Assembly (NCBI RefSeq): GCF_900520355.1 | Contig: NZ_LS999521.1 | Location: 2,170,001 to 2,234,000, forward strand | Length of the DNA stretch: 64,000 bases | DNA from: Acinetobacter calcoaceticus | GTDB taxonomy: Bacteria; Pseudomonadota; Gammaproteobacteria; Pseudomonadales; Moraxellaceae | Reading direction: 5' to 3' | Shown here: piece after piece, positions 55,119 to 64,000 of the stretch | Position numbering within the stretch: position 1 is the stretch's first letter | Layout: the number at the start of each line of letters is the position of its first letter | Notes under the pieces: model-generated | What the model saw: only the letters and a program-made list of their open reading frames with translations | Database searches by the model: none | What the model was told of the DNA's origin: nothing | Program-made: the position numbers and the translations under genes

Positions 55119-55961
55119 TTACTTCCCTCCCGAACCTAAGCCAGGTACAGCCATTCGTTTCTCAATCCATGCCATGATAAATTTAATGCTATAAGTAATA
55201 ATTAAATAAACAGGTGTAGAGAGAATAAGAATAATGATGTCCTGAGAAGTTTCTTCCCGCATAGTTTTTGTATAAGCGAAGAAGTTCAAGACACTCAGAG
55301 CATATAAAACAGCCGAGTTTTTGAAAACGTTCATTGCTTCAGAAGTAATCGTTGGCCACACAGTACGATATGCAACAGGTAAAATGACATAACGATAGCT
55401 TTGTGCAGTGGTAAAGCCTACTGCGGAAGCAGCAAATTTTTGTCCTGTTGAAACGGTATTAATTCCGGCACGTATATGTTCAGATACACGTGCAGCAGTG
55501 TAGAGACCTAATGCAAAAACACCAATAACAGCGGGTTGCTGATTCAGAATGTTTTTCCACCATCCACCTGCAACTACATCCCCACTACCAGCGCTTAAGC
55601 TATCTGGTAAAAATTCCGGAAAAACAAAAGCCCAGAAAAATAGCTGCACAATAAGCGGAATATTACGGAAGATTTCAACGTAACAATTGCCAATAAATGC
55701 GAGAGGTTTGTTGGGTAACGTACGAATTACCCCAAGGAGAGAACCTAATAAAAATGCGATAAGAAAGGCTATAACCGCTGTCCAAACCATAGTAAAGACG
55801 CCTGAGCCTAACATTTGTAACCATGTGGGCGCTTCTGAATAAGCATTGTAGCTTGTGCTACCAATCGCTTTACAGACTGATTCTGCCCATGCGGCTTTAT
55901 CGACACCATATTCATTAGACTCCGCACAGAATATAGTCCAGTTTAGTGAGCCGACTGACAT
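55119..55961 (-). CDS. gltJ: Glutamate/aspartate ABC transporter permease
   Basis: A 280-residue permease of the same family as GltK, with a longer N-terminus. EAA loop: EHIRAGINTVSTGQKFAASAVGFTTAQSYRYVILPVAYRTVWP. AAGGGG precedes the ATG. A perfect hairpin lies between gltI and this gene. Confidence 0.92.
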   Translation of the reverse strand: MSVGSLNWTIFCAESNEYGVDKAAWAESVCKAIGSTSYNAYSEAPTWLQMLGSGVFTMVWTAVIAFLIAFLLGSLLGVIRTLPNKPLAFIGNCYVEIFRNIPLIVQLFFWAFVFPEFLPDSLSAGSGDVVAGGWWKNILNQQPAVIGVFALGLYTAARVSEHIRAGINTVSTGQKFAASAVGFTTAQSYRYVILPVAYRTVWPTITSEAMNVFKNSAVLYALSVLNFFAYTKTMREETSQDIIILILSTPVYLIITYSIKFIMAWIEKRMAVPGLGSGGK

Positions 55962-55998
55962 GTTTGCCCCTTAATGAATATCTTTAGAAAAATAGACC

Positions 55999-56030
55999 AC
56001 TTGTGCAAGTAAGCTTTAACTTGCACAAGT
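55999..56030 (-). promoter_or_regulatory. Intercistronic hairpin between gltI and gltJ
   Basis: ACTTGTGCAAGT and ACTTGCACAAGT form a perfect 12-bp stem with an 8-nt loop in the 92-bp gap. On the minus strand a TATTTTTC stretch follows it, so it may partly terminate or stabilise the gltI message and keep the binding protein in excess over the permease. Confidence 0.7.
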
Positions 56031-56053
56031 AAATTTAGGACAAAAAGACCTTA

Positions 56054-56947
56054 TTAGATCCCTGCATCTGTTGGACGAGCTTTTAATTTTTTATAAGATG
56101 AACTTTGTGGCATGTTCAAATTTGTATTTTTTGGTGGAATTGGTGACAAGAACCACTTTTTATATAAAGCGTCCATTTGTCCGGTTTTCCATAAATTATT
56201 TACAGTGCGGTCAGCGATAGCTTTAAATTTCGGATCATCTTTAGCAACCATAATTCCGTATGGTTCTGATGAAAGTACTGGACCAACAATTGCAAAAGAT
56301 TTAGGGGTTGAAGACTTGGCAACTAAGCCCGCTAAAATATTATCATCCATTACAAATGCAGCCGCACGACCTGATGCCATCATGGCAAAAGAATCTGCAT
56401 GATCTTTACCATAGATATTTTGAACATTGATCGCTTGACCTTTTTCATTCATCTTAATGTATTTATCAGATGTTGTACCTTGAGTTGTAACAACGGCCTT
56501 ACCGTTTAAATCTCCCAAACCTTTAATGCCAGAAGTCGCTTTAACTGCCATACGTACTTCAGTTGCATAGTAGTTCGTTGAAAAGCCAACTTGTTGCTGA
56601 CGTTGTTTAGAGTTAGTAGTTGTACCGCACTCCATATCAATATTACCTGCTAAAAGTTCAGGAATACGTGTTGATGAAGTTACTGCCTTGTATTCAACTT
56701 TTAGCCCAGGCATTTTCAATTCTTTTTTAATGTCATTTGCAAACTGGTTACAGATATCGACTGCATAACCTACTGGTTTACCTGCAACAACATATGAAAT
56801 TGGGTCAGAGGATTCTCGGTGGCCAATTACGATTTTTCCGGTACTTTTAATTTTAGCTAATGTATCTGCTGCCTGAATTTGAGAAGTAGCACCAACCGTA
56901 CAAAGCATGAATGTTGAAACAATGAGAGAGGTTGCAGAACGTTTCAT
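56054..56947 (-). CDS. gltI: Glutamate/aspartate periplasmic binding protein
   Basis: A 297-residue solute-binding protein with a signal peptide ending TSQIQA (about residues 1-26) and the family core DTLAKIKSTGKIVIGHRESSDPISY...GYAVDICNQFANDIKKEL. The substrate-site block GTTTNSKQRQQQVGFSTNYYAT (about 108-129) is typical of GltI. AAGGAG precedes the ATG. It is the first and probably most strongly expressed gene of the operon. Confidence 0.92.
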   Translation of the reverse strand: MKRSATSLIVSTFMLCTVGATSQIQAADTLAKIKSTGKIVIGHRESSDPISYVVAGKPVGYAVDICNQFANDIKKELKMPGLKVEYKAVTSSTRIPELLAGNIDMECGTTTNSKQRQQQVGFSTNYYATEVRMAVKATSGIKGLGDLNGKAVVTTQGTTSDKYIKMNEKGQAINVQNIYGKDHADSFAMMASGRAAAFVMDDNILAGLVAKSSTPKSFAIVGPVLSSEPYGIMVAKDDPKFKAIADRTVNNLWKTGQMDALYKKWFLSPIPPKNTNLNMPQSSSYKKLKARPTDAGI

Positions 56948-57483
56948 AAGAACTCCTTGATGATCATTCTCTCTATTTATCTATAGAATCATTCATATAG
57001 AGCAATAGAGTGATTTATTATTAAATTGCAATTATCGCGCCAACTTTTCCAAGTAGGACACATCCATTTGCTTCACTTATTTTATTCAGTCTGTTTTACA
57101 GAGTTAATACCTTTAAAACTGCTAACATGTTTCTACTTTAATCTATGTTTTAATCTTCTGTCTATTATTAAGCTCATCTATTTACACTTAAATGTGGCAA
57201 TTATTGATTACAATGTAAACACATGCACAATAAAGTGGCTTAACTTCAGCTAAAAACTGTTTTTAGAAAAATTTTATTTTATGAAGAACCATAAAAATTA
57301 ATTTTATTAAAGATTTAGCAATACAATAAATTCACTTTGTAAAAAGCAACTTAAACATCAAAATAATATATACAAATGGTTTAATAAAAATCATTTAGTA
57401 AATTGATAGTAATATTTAGTTAAATGAGTGAACTTAGAAATATTACAAAAATGCCCCGAGAAAATCAGGGCATTTTATAAAGT
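56948..57483. other. Upstream region of the glt operon and terminator of the GST gene
   Basis: About 535 bp, AT-rich. It should hold the glt promoter near its left end and a GST terminator (57448-57476) at its right end. Frames that open here lack ribosome sites and typical composition, so no gene is called. Confidence 0.5.
57448..57476 (-). terminator. Rho-independent terminator of the GST gene
   Basis: GCCC / GGGC core with AAAATGCCC and GGGCATTTT arms; on the minus strand a TTTTTG tail follows. Confidence 0.8.
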
Positions 57484-58248
57484 TTAAATTCCTCGCCAAT
57501 CTACGCGAGCATTTCTTTCAGTTTGATATATTCTTAAAACATATTGCCCTAGAGGTAAATCAAGTAAATATTTTTGATAATTACCCCATTCTGTAGAAAC
57601 TTCTTCTGCCTCTTCTCGCTCCCACGGCGTACCTTTTACCTCTAAAAGTGGTGCAAGCATTGAACAGACAGAAATATCGGCAAGACTTAATCGATCTCCG
57701 ACCATATAGCGTGCTTGATTTTCTATTAGATATTGGTTTAGTTCATTTATAAGTTCGTCCATACGCTCTTTGGACTGGCTCACTAACTCCTCTTCAAGCT
57801 TATAGTTCTTCTTAACTAAAGTCTTAAGGAAAGGTTTTGATATTTTTTCAAATTGCCGTAAATAACCTTGTTCACCCATCATAATTTCTAAAGCATGGTC
57901 CCCTTGGGCTAAATTATGTGCTAATGCCCAACGGCGCACATGTATACCTAGCTCATCAGCCAAACTATCAATTTTAAGGGTTTGTTGTCTAAGTTGCTCA
58001 TCACGGCGTAAAAGCACGTGTTCTGGGTAGGTATCATCCAGATAAAGTGCAATTTTGGTTGATTCAGCGATCCATTGATGATCATCTTTCAAAATTGGCA
58101 GTAAATTTTGTCCCGTTTTGAGTTGTGCGAAAGCACGATGAAACCCAGGAATCAAGTTATGAGCCACATAATCAAGTTCTTTATGGTCTAACAACCAGCG
58201 AGCTTTTTCACAATAATGGGACAAAGGAAACTGATACAAAACCCGCAT
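57484..58248 (-). CDS. Glutathione S-transferase family protein
   Basis: A 254-residue protein. The thioredoxin-like N-terminal domain is clear: LYQFPLSHYCEKARWLLDHKELDY (about residues 4-27) and ILKDDHQWIAESTKIALYLDDTYPEH (about 52-77), with the glutathione-site Ser/Cys at the SHYCEK position. The helical C-terminal domain follows. Substrate unknown. It is divergent from the organosulfur operon. GGAG precedes the ATG. Confidence 0.87.
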   Translation of the reverse strand: MRVLYQFPLSHYCEKARWLLDHKELDYVAHNLIPGFHRAFAQLKTGQNLLPILKDDHQWIAESTKIALYLDDTYPEHVLLRRDEQLRQQTLKIDSLADELGIHVRRWALAHNLAQGDHALEIMMGEQGYLRQFEKISKPFLKTLVKKNYKLEEELVSQSKERMDELINELNQYLIENQARYMVGDRLSLADISVCSMLAPLLEVKGTPWEREEAEEVSTEWGNYQKYLLDLPLGQYVLRIYQTERNARVDWRGI

Positions 58249-58616
58249 AAAATCTCCACGTTTATTTTTATTTGACTATTTGTACAAAAATGGTCGATGG
58301 TAAGTAGATACTTTAAAAGCTATTTTTATTTAAAACAATGGATATTGTGCTCATTTTTGCTGACAGTTAAGTCTATTGTTTTTATATCTTTTTTTACCGT
58401 ACTTATTGCTCTTTTTCATATTAAAATTAATTTTATTATTAATTTTTTGCATAAAAACAATAACTAATTGATTTAAAATATTTTTTAATATATTTATTTC
58501 TTCATTAAAAATCAAAAAAAATGCTTTGCACTTTATTTCATAAGCTGAGCATAAGTCCTCGTTTAGTGGAAAAATATTTCTTTTGTAAGGTAGTGACAGC
58601 AATACAAGGTGTCATT
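58249..58616. other. Divergent spacer between the GST gene and the organosulfur operon
   Basis: About 370 bp, AT-rich. It should carry the operon promoter. I looked for a sigma-54 (-24/-12) element, because SfnB genes in Pseudomonas use one, and saw none. No ORF with support. Confidence 0.5.
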
Positions 58617-59828
58617 ATGTCTAATTCTCTATCTAAAACGACGGCATACGTCCAAGTCATTCAAAATGATCAACAAGCCATTAATGCCGCTTATCAAGTG
58701 GCGGATTATGCTTTAGAGGGTCGGAATACACGTGATCAACAACGCTTATTACCTCATGAGCAAATCGAAAGCTTTAGCCAAAAAGGCTTAGGCGGAATCC
58801 GAATTGCAAAAAAATATGGCGGAGCTTTTGTTTCAAATAAAACCTTGGCACAAGTTTTCCGTATTTTAAGTAAAGGCGATGCGAATGTTGGTCAGATTCC
58901 ACAAAATCAGATTAGCCTTTTAAACCTGATCGAAATTATGGGTACAGAACAACAAAAACAATTTATCTTTTCAGAAATATTAGCAGGAAAACGTCTTGCT
59001 AACGGTGGCCCAGAACGTAATACACATGACTCAAAAACTTTAGAAACCACACTTAAAATTGAAAATGGCAAATATATTTTAAATGGCGAAAAATTTTATT
59101 CGACTGGAACAAGTTTTGCTCACTGGCTTGCAATTAAGGCTGTTCATCCTGAAGGCCATGTCGTTTTAGTGATTGTGAATCGAGATACTCAAGGCATTGA
59201 AGTTATTAATGACTGGAATGGCTTTGGCCAACGTACAACTGCGAGCGGTACAGTTAAATTAAATGATGTTGAAGTTAATCCTGAACTTATTTTTGATGAA
59301 CGCTTATTAACACAAGCCCCAACCTATCGCGGTGCTTACTCACAATTATTACAGGTTGCCATTGATGTAGGCATTGCAGAAGCCGCTTTTGAAGATACTT
59401 TATCAACCATTCATAAAGCACGCCCGATTATTGATGCAAAAGTTGAAAAAGCCAGTTTTGAACATTACACCCTGCAAGAGGTGGGTAAGTTAAATATTCT
59501 GCTCGATGCTGCAATTTTATTGCTTGACGAAGCTGCTGAATATTTAGATGAACTTGACCAACTTCAAAATGTGACTGATGAACAAACAGCAAAAGCATCT
59601 ATTTTAGTTGCTGAAGCGAAAGTCTATGCCAATGATGCTGCTCTACAAATCTCTGAAAAATTACTGGAACTTGGGGGAAGTCGCTCAAGTTTAAGCCAGC
59701 ACAATTTAGATCAACATTGGCGAAATGCCCGTGTGCATACGTTACACGACCCTGTTCGCTGGAAATTACATGCCATTGGCAATTATTACCTGAATGGTCA
59801 TTTCCCTGCCCGACACGCGTGGATTTAA
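58617..59828 (+). CDS. SfnB-family sulfur acquisition oxidoreductase (acyl-CoA-dehydrogenase fold), copy 1
   Basis: A 403-residue flavoprotein with the acyl-CoA dehydrogenase fold. Signatures: NGEKFYSTGTSFAHWLAIKA (about residues 159-178), GQRTTASGTVKLNDVEV (about 202-218) and the C-terminal HWRNARVHTLHDPVRWK. SfnB-type enzymes are linked to desulfurisation of dimethylsulfone-like and other organosulfur compounds. ATG 58617 follows AAGGTG; the in-frame start at 58521 is unlikely. Copy 2 starts 12 bp downstream, and the two proteins are clearly paralogous along most of their length. Confidence 0.9.
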   Translation: MSNSLSKTTAYVQVIQNDQQAINAAYQVADYALEGRNTRDQQRLLPHEQIESFSQKGLGGIRIAKKYGGAFVSNKTLAQVFRILSKGDANVGQIPQNQISLLNLIEIMGTEQQKQFIFSEILAGKRLANGGPERNTHDSKTLETTLKIENGKYILNGEKFYSTGTSFAHWLAIKAVHPEGHVVLVIVNRDTQGIEVINDWNGFGQRTTASGTVKLNDVEVNPELIFDERLLTQAPTYRGAYSQLLQVAIDVGIAEAAFEDTLSTIHKARPIIDAKVEKASFEHYTLQEVGKLNILLDAAILLLDEAAEYLDELDQLQNVTDEQTAKASILVAEAKVYANDAALQISEKLLELGGSRSSLSQHNLDQHWRNARVHTLHDPVRWKLHAIGNYYLNGHFPARHAWI

Positions 59829-59840
59829 GGAGAAATTGTC

Positions 59841-61064
59841 ATGACTTCATATCAATCGGTTCAAACTAAACAAACATCGGCATCAAACCAAGCATACATT
59901 ATTCAAAATGATGCTGAAGCTTTAGAAGTTGCAAAACAATTTGCTGAGCAATTTAAAAAAACCTCAATAGAACGGGATACAAAACGAATTTTACCGTATA
60001 CCGAAATTGATGCCTTAAGCCAGTCTGGGCTCTGGGCAATTACAGTACCCAAGCAATATGGTGGTGCCGAAGTTTCAAGCCATACTGTTGCTAAGGTTAT
60101 TGCTCTTTTAAGCGGTGCAGATGGTTCAATCGGACAAATTCCACAAAACCATTTCTATGCATTAGAAGTGTTACGTAACACGGGAACAGAAGCTCAAAAA
60201 CAACGCTTATATGGCGAAGTGTTAAATGGTACGCGCTTTGGTAATGCTCTAGCCGAATTCAAAACAAAAACCTCTACCCATAAACAAACCAATATCCGTC
60301 CTCACGAAAATGGATATTTGATTCAGGGCGAAAAGTTTTACTGCACAGGAAGCTTATTTGCTCACCGTATTCCAACTCTAGTTTTAGACGATGCAGGCCG
60401 AGAATATCTGGCATTTGTTAAAAGTGGTTCGCAAGGGCTAAAACTTGTAGATGACTGGTCTGGTTTTGGGCAGAAAACCACAGGCAGCGGTACAGTCAAA
60501 TTCGATCAGGTTTTTGTAGATGCAGATGATGTCATTCCTTTTGATACTGCATTTTTACAACCGACCTTAGTGGGTCCATTTGCCCAAATTATGCATGCGT
60601 CTATTGAGGTAGGCATTGCACGTGCAGCTTTTGAAGAAAGCTTGCAAAGAGTACATCAAGCTCGCCCGTGGATTGATTCACAAGTTGCAACGGCAAACCT
60701 AGATCCTTTAACGATTTATGAATTAGGACGCATTGCTGTAGATGTACGAGCAAGTGAAGTTTTATTAAAACAAGCTGCTCAATCAATTGATGCCGCAAAA
60801 ATTGAAACTACACCTGAAAGTATTGCGAAAGCATCCATCGATGTTGCCAAAGTACGTGCTCATAGTAGCGATATCGCACTAAAAGCATCTTCAAAGCTGA
60901 TTGAACTTGCTGGAAGCCGTGGTAGTCAAGCACAAGATGGTCTAGACCGTTTTTGGCGAAATGCACGCGTACATACGTTGCATGATGCTGCACGATGGAA
61001 ATATTACTTTATTGGGAACTATGTCCTGAATGGTGTTCTACCACCTCGTCGGGGGACATTGTGA
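59841..61064 (+). CDS. SfnB-family sulfur acquisition oxidoreductase, copy 2
   Basis: A 407-residue paralogue of the preceding gene, with the same blocks (QGEKFYCTGSLFAHRIPTL, GQKTTGSGTVKFDQVFV, FWRNARVHTLHDAARWK). AAGGAG precedes the ATG. Its stop codon TGA shares its last base with the ATG of the following monooxygenase gene, so translation is coupled. The two copies may accept different substrates; that is inference. Confidence 0.9.
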   Translation: MTSYQSVQTKQTSASNQAYIIQNDAEALEVAKQFAEQFKKTSIERDTKRILPYTEIDALSQSGLWAITVPKQYGGAEVSSHTVAKVIALLSGADGSIGQIPQNHFYALEVLRNTGTEAQKQRLYGEVLNGTRFGNALAEFKTKTSTHKQTNIRPHENGYLIQGEKFYCTGSLFAHRIPTLVLDDAGREYLAFVKSGSQGLKLVDDWSGFGQKTTGSGTVKFDQVFVDADDVIPFDTAFLQPTLVGPFAQIMHASIEVGIARAAFEESLQRVHQARPWIDSQVATANLDPLTIYELGRIAVDVRASEVLLKQAAQSIDAAKIETTPESIAKASIDVAKVRAHSSDIALKASSKLIELAGSRGSQAQDGLDRFWRNARVHTLHDAARWKYYFIGNYVLNGVLPPRRGTL

Positions 61065-62476
61065 TGACTGATTTTAAAGCTAAAGAAATTTTGCTGAATG
61101 CCTTTGATATGAACTGTGTTGGACATATCAATCATGGCTTATGGACACATCCACGTGATGAGTCACACCGTTTTAATGAACTCAGCTATTGGACTGAACA
61201 AGCCAAAACCTTAGAAAGTGGCCTGTTCGATGGTCTATTTATTGCCGATATTACCGGCGTATATGACGTCTATCAAAACGGTATTGATCTCACTTTAAAA
61301 GAGTCAATTCAACTTCCGAGCCATGACCCTTCCACACTCATTTCAGCTATGGCAACAGTCACTCAAAACTTGAGTTTTGGGGTCACTGTTAACTTAAGCT
61401 ATGAGCATCCGTATCAATTTGCTCGTCGCTTTGCGAGTCTTGACCATTTAACTCAAGGTCGTATTGGCTGGAATATCGTGACAGGTTATCTAGATAGTGC
61501 AGAACGTTTGATTGGTCAAAAAGGTTTAAAAGACCACGATGCACGTTATGAACAAGCCGAAGAATTTTTAGAGCTTTGCTATAAATATTGGGAAGGTTCA
61601 TGGGAAAATGACGCAGTCAAAAAAGATAAAACAAATCGTGTTTTTACAGACCCAACTAAAGTTCACACCATCCACCATCACGGAAAATATTACCAGAGTG
61701 AAGGCGTATTTCAGGTGTCGCCTTCGGTGCAACGCACCCCAACATTGTTTCAAGCGGGTGCGTCACCAAAAGGTATGCAGTTTGCGACTCGTCATGCTGA
61801 ATGTGTATTTATTGGTGGTGACAAACCTGAAAAAATCCGCGAACAAGTGAAAAAGATTCGTACTCTTGCCGAACAACAAGGGCGTGCAGGTGATGACATT
61901 AAAGTCTTTGTCGGCATAACTGTTGTTGTTGCCGAAACACATGACTTAGCTGTACAGAAACTTAATGAATATCGTCAGTACGCAAGCCCTGAAGCAGGCT
62001 TAGCTCATTATGCGAGTTCAACAGGTATTGACCTAAGTAAATTTGCCGACAATGAAGCGATTCCTTACCAGAAAAGTAACAGCATTGTTTCCATTACCGA
62101 AAAATTTAAAGAACAGCAAATCACTAAAAACGACTTAAAAGCTCAACATGTTTTGGGTGGTCGTTATCCACTCATTGTCGGTAGTGGCGAAGAAGTTGCA
62201 GAATACTTAATTCATCTTTTAGATGAGACTGATATTGATGGCTTTAATTTGACGCGTACTGTTGCACCTGAGTCTCACCACGACTTTATTCGTTTAGTTA
62301 TTCCTGAACTACAACAACGTGGCCGCTATAAAACTGCATATAAAACGGGTTCACTACGGAACAAAATCTTTAATCGGGGTGATCAACTGCCAAAACAACA
62401 CCCTGCTCAAGCGTTCCGATGTAGTCCCTATAACAACAGCAAAAACTTAACAACAATTGAAGAAATAACTGCTTAA
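61064..62476 (+). CDS. FMN-dependent monooxygenase, NtaA/SnaA/DszA family
   Basis: A 470-residue luciferase-like, reduced-FMN-dependent monooxygenase. N-terminal LNAFDMNCVGHINHGLWTHP is diagnostic of the NtaA/DszA group; FARRFASLDHLTQGRIGWNIVTGYL and TPTLFQAGASPKGMQFATRHAECVFIG are further blocks. Related enzymes oxidise organosulfur compounds, alkanesulfones or nitrilotriacetate. It needs a flavin reductase from elsewhere. The ATG is fixed by the 1-base overlap with the previous gene; frame open upstream is within that gene. Confidence 0.92.
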   Translation: MTDFKAKEILLNAFDMNCVGHINHGLWTHPRDESHRFNELSYWTEQAKTLESGLFDGLFIADITGVYDVYQNGIDLTLKESIQLPSHDPSTLISAMATVTQNLSFGVTVNLSYEHPYQFARRFASLDHLTQGRIGWNIVTGYLDSAERLIGQKGLKDHDARYEQAEEFLELCYKYWEGSWENDAVKKDKTNRVFTDPTKVHTIHHHGKYYQSEGVFQVSPSVQRTPTLFQAGASPKGMQFATRHAECVFIGGDKPEKIREQVKKIRTLAEQQGRAGDDIKVFVGITVVVAETHDLAVQKLNEYRQYASPEAGLAHYASSTGIDLSKFADNEAIPYQKSNSIVSITEKFKEQQITKNDLKAQHVLGGRYPLIVGSGEEVAEYLIHLLDETDIDGFNLTRTVAPESHHDFIRLVIPELQQRGRYKTAYKTGSLRNKIFNRGDQLPKQHPAQAFRCSPYNNSKNLTTIEEITA

Positions 62477-62490
62477 ATTTGGAGATAGAC

Positions 62491-63321
62491 ATGGCTCAAA
62501 CAGCCTCTAAAAAATGGCTAGGCATAGGCTTAGTCGTTGTAGTCCTTTTTGTTGCTTTATTCTTTTGGAATAAACACCGTCAAAGTGGCTCAAATGAACT
62601 TGTAATTGGCATTAGCCCACCATTTGCTAAAACTTTACAAGCTGCTGCCGATGAGGCAAAGCAACAGGGTTTAAATGTAAAACTGGTTGAGTTTTCTGAC
62701 TGGAATACACCAAACATTACCTTAAATCATGGGGATATTGATGCGAACTTTTTCCAGCATCAACCTTTCTTAGACAATGCAATTAAAGAAACAGGCTTTA
62801 AATTAAAGGCATTTGCAGTCGGTGCAGCATCACATGTCGGACTTTATTCAAAGAAATATAAAAGCTTTGATGAATTGCCACAAAACGCACGTGTAGTCAT
62901 TCCAAATGACCCAGTGAACCAAGGTCGTGCCCTACTACTCTTACAGCAAGCTAAATTAATTACGCTTAAAGATTCAAACAATCACTTATCTGCACTCAAA
63001 GATGTTGTTTCAAACCCTAAAAATTTGCAATTCGTAGAGGTTGAAGGACCACAAACTGCACGTGCAATTGATGATGCTGACTTGGCTTTTGGCTATCCAC
63101 ATTACTTACGTTTAGCAAAAACAGCTGACCCTGAAAGTGCACTTTTACTTGATGACAATACGAATAAACGTTATGCCATTTTGTTTGTAGTGCGTGATAA
63201 CTATCAGGACAAGGGAGATAAGTTGAAGAAATTTGTTGATATTTATCAGAATTCACCAAAAGTTAAAGCCGTCTTAGATGCTGAGATTGGGCCAACACTC
63301 TGGTTCCCTGGCTGGAAGTAA
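62491..63321 (+). CDS. MetQ/NlpA-like solute-binding protein, membrane-anchored, copy 1
   Basis: A 276-residue ABC-importer binding protein of the MetQ/NlpA family (methionine-like ligand fold): LVIGISPPFAKTLQAAADEAKQQGLNVKLVEFSDWNTPN and GDIDANFFQHQPFL. MetQ is usually a lipoprotein, but no lipobox cysteine exists here; a single hydrophobic helix (about residues 10-28) anchors it. ATG 62491 follows GGAG. A close paralogue follows 13 bp later. In this operon the ligand is more likely an organosulfur compound than methionine; that is inference. Confidence 0.88.
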   Translation: MAQTASKKWLGIGLVVVVLFVALFFWNKHRQSGSNELVIGISPPFAKTLQAAADEAKQQGLNVKLVEFSDWNTPNITLNHGDIDANFFQHQPFLDNAIKETGFKLKAFAVGAASHVGLYSKKYKSFDELPQNARVVIPNDPVNQGRALLLLQQAKLITLKDSNNHLSALKDVVSNPKNLQFVEVEGPQTARAIDDADLAFGYPHYLRLAKTADPESALLLDDNTNKRYAILFVVRDNYQDKGDKLKKFVDIYQNSPKVKAVLDAEIGPTLWFPGWK

Positions 63322-63334
63322 TAACGGAAAAATT

Positions 63335-64000
63335 ATGGCTATTCAGTTCAAACAGCATAAGCCTTGGTTACTTGGAATTACGATTTTAATCGTGATTCTG
63401 GGTCTCGTCGGTTATCGCTATATTAAAAATAAGCAAGCTGATGATGTCTTAACAATTGGCATTAGCCCGCCTTATGCTGAGCTATTACAAAGCGTTGCCA
63501 ATGAAGTAGAAAAGCAAGGTGTTCATGTCAAACTCGTTGAGTTTTCTGACTGGCGAGCACCAAATGTTGCCGTACAAAACGGCGATATTGACGCAAACTT
63601 TTTCCAGCAGAGCGTATTTTTAGGCAATGCTGTTAAAGAAACAGGTTATGACTTACATGCTTTTGCTGTCGGTACTGGAAGTCATGTGGGTTTATATTCA
63701 AAAAAATATAAATCGCTTGAAGACTTACCTGCAAAAGCACGCGTTGCTATTCCAAACGATCCAGTCAATTTAGCTCGCGCTTTAATTCTGTTGCATCGCG
63801 CCAGCTTAATTCAGCTAAAGGACAGCAACAATGAACTTTCAACGATCCAAGACATTATTGCTAATCCTAAACAGTTGAGTTTTATTGAAGTTGAAGGTCC
63901 CCAAACAGCACATGCATATAACGATGTCGATTTAATTTTCGGCTTCCCTCACTACTTAAAAATGGCAAAGGTAACCGACCCGCATAGTGCATTATTTTTA
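63335..64000 (+). CDS. MetQ/NlpA-like solute-binding protein, copy 2 (cut by window end)
   Basis: The first 222 codons of a paralogue of the preceding gene, in frame to the window edge. Blocks are shared almost position by position: TIGISPPYAELLQSVANEVEKQG, VKLVEFSDWRAPN, GDIDANFFQQSVFLGNA, HVGLYSKKYKSLEDLP, EVEGPQTAHAYNDVDL. An N-terminal hydrophobic helix (about residues 11-27) again replaces a lipobox. ABC permease and ATPase genes probably follow beyond the window. Confidence 0.87.
   Translation, partial: MAIQFKQHKPWLLGITILIVILGLVGYRYIKNKQADDVLTIGISPPYAELLQSVANEVEKQGVHVKLVEFSDWRAPNVAVQNGDIDANFFQQSVFLGNAVKETGYDLHAFAVGTGSHVGLYSKKYKSLEDLPAKARVAIPNDPVNLARALILLHRASLIQLKDSNNELSTIQDIIANPKQLSFIEVEGPQTAHAYNDVDLIFGFPHYLKMAKVTDPHSALFL

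Noticed and set aside
56112..56402. 96-aa frame opposite gltI
   Set aside because: Antisense to a well-supported binding-protein gene, no independent support.
57026..57253. 75-aa frame in the glt upstream region
   Set aside because: No ribosome site, His/Leu/Cys-rich composition unlike neighbouring genes; likely non-coding.

Overview
The window is a chromosomal stretch of an Acinetobacter species in the A. calcoaceticus-baumannii complex. Evidence: low-GC coding sequence, an OXA-51/OXA-213-type class D beta-lactamase with housekeeping neighbours, PutA without a DNA-binding N-terminus beside an Lrp regulator, a DcaP-type porin, a PACE efflux gene and AraC regulators of the arabinose-binding-domain type. 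The beta-lactamase N-terminus and its FGN (not YGN) motif resemble, from memory, the OXA-213-like enzymes intrinsic to A. pittii/A. calcoaceticus more than the OXA-51 of A. baumannii. I see no insertion sequence, prophage, integron or CRISPR array.

Layout. 0-8.7 kb: a two-cysteine ArsR regulator of the persulfide-sensor type, sstT, two small conserved genes, an ABC exporter-MaoC pair, an AraC regulator, gcvH and a sirtuin. 8.7-15 kb: proline catabolism (putP, divergent Lrp-type regulator, putA). 15-25 kb: a GrpB-family gene without a normal start, trmA, a phosphodiester-glycosidase-like gene with an early stop, an LRAT-like gene, yceI, osmC, tkt, metK, fxsA. 25.7-32.2 kb: the beta-lactamase, an XRE-cupin/GNAT pair, ruvC, nnr, queG, bioB. 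32.2-38.3 kb: two small unknown genes, then a complete chaperone-usher fimbrial operon behind a very AT-rich leader. 38.8-46.6 kb: regulators and transporters (AraC plus a fatty-acid-hydroxylase-like gene, LysR/EamA, an NCS1 permease, PACE/LysR). 46.6-47.85 kb: the largest gene-free region, ending in tRNA-Ile(CAT). 48-53.6 kb: a heme-oxygenase-like diiron gene and a divergent TetR gene around a near-perfect Fur box, a PlsC-like acyltransferase, yebC, an Lrp regulator, a DcaP-like porin. 53.7-57 kb: a glutamate/aspartate ABC importer. 57.5-64 kb: a GST and an organosulfur operon (two SfnB-like flavoenzymes, an FMN monooxygenase, two MetQ-like binding proteins, the last cut by the window end).

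How genes work together. putP imports proline and putA oxidises it to glutamate. The four fimbrial genes form one assembly line: pilin, chaperone, usher, tip adhesin. gltIJKL forms one importer, with a hairpin after the binding-protein gene that fits its higher expression. The sfnB-sfnB-monooxygenase-metQ-metQ run fits uptake and desulfurisation of organosulfur compounds. The most interesting candidates are the Fur-box-linked diiron-oxygenase/TetR pair, the two-cysteine ArsR regulator with its palindrome, the membrane-anchored MetQ-like pair, and the zinc-site-less sirtuin. All functions are inferred from sequence motifs read by eye; no database search was run.
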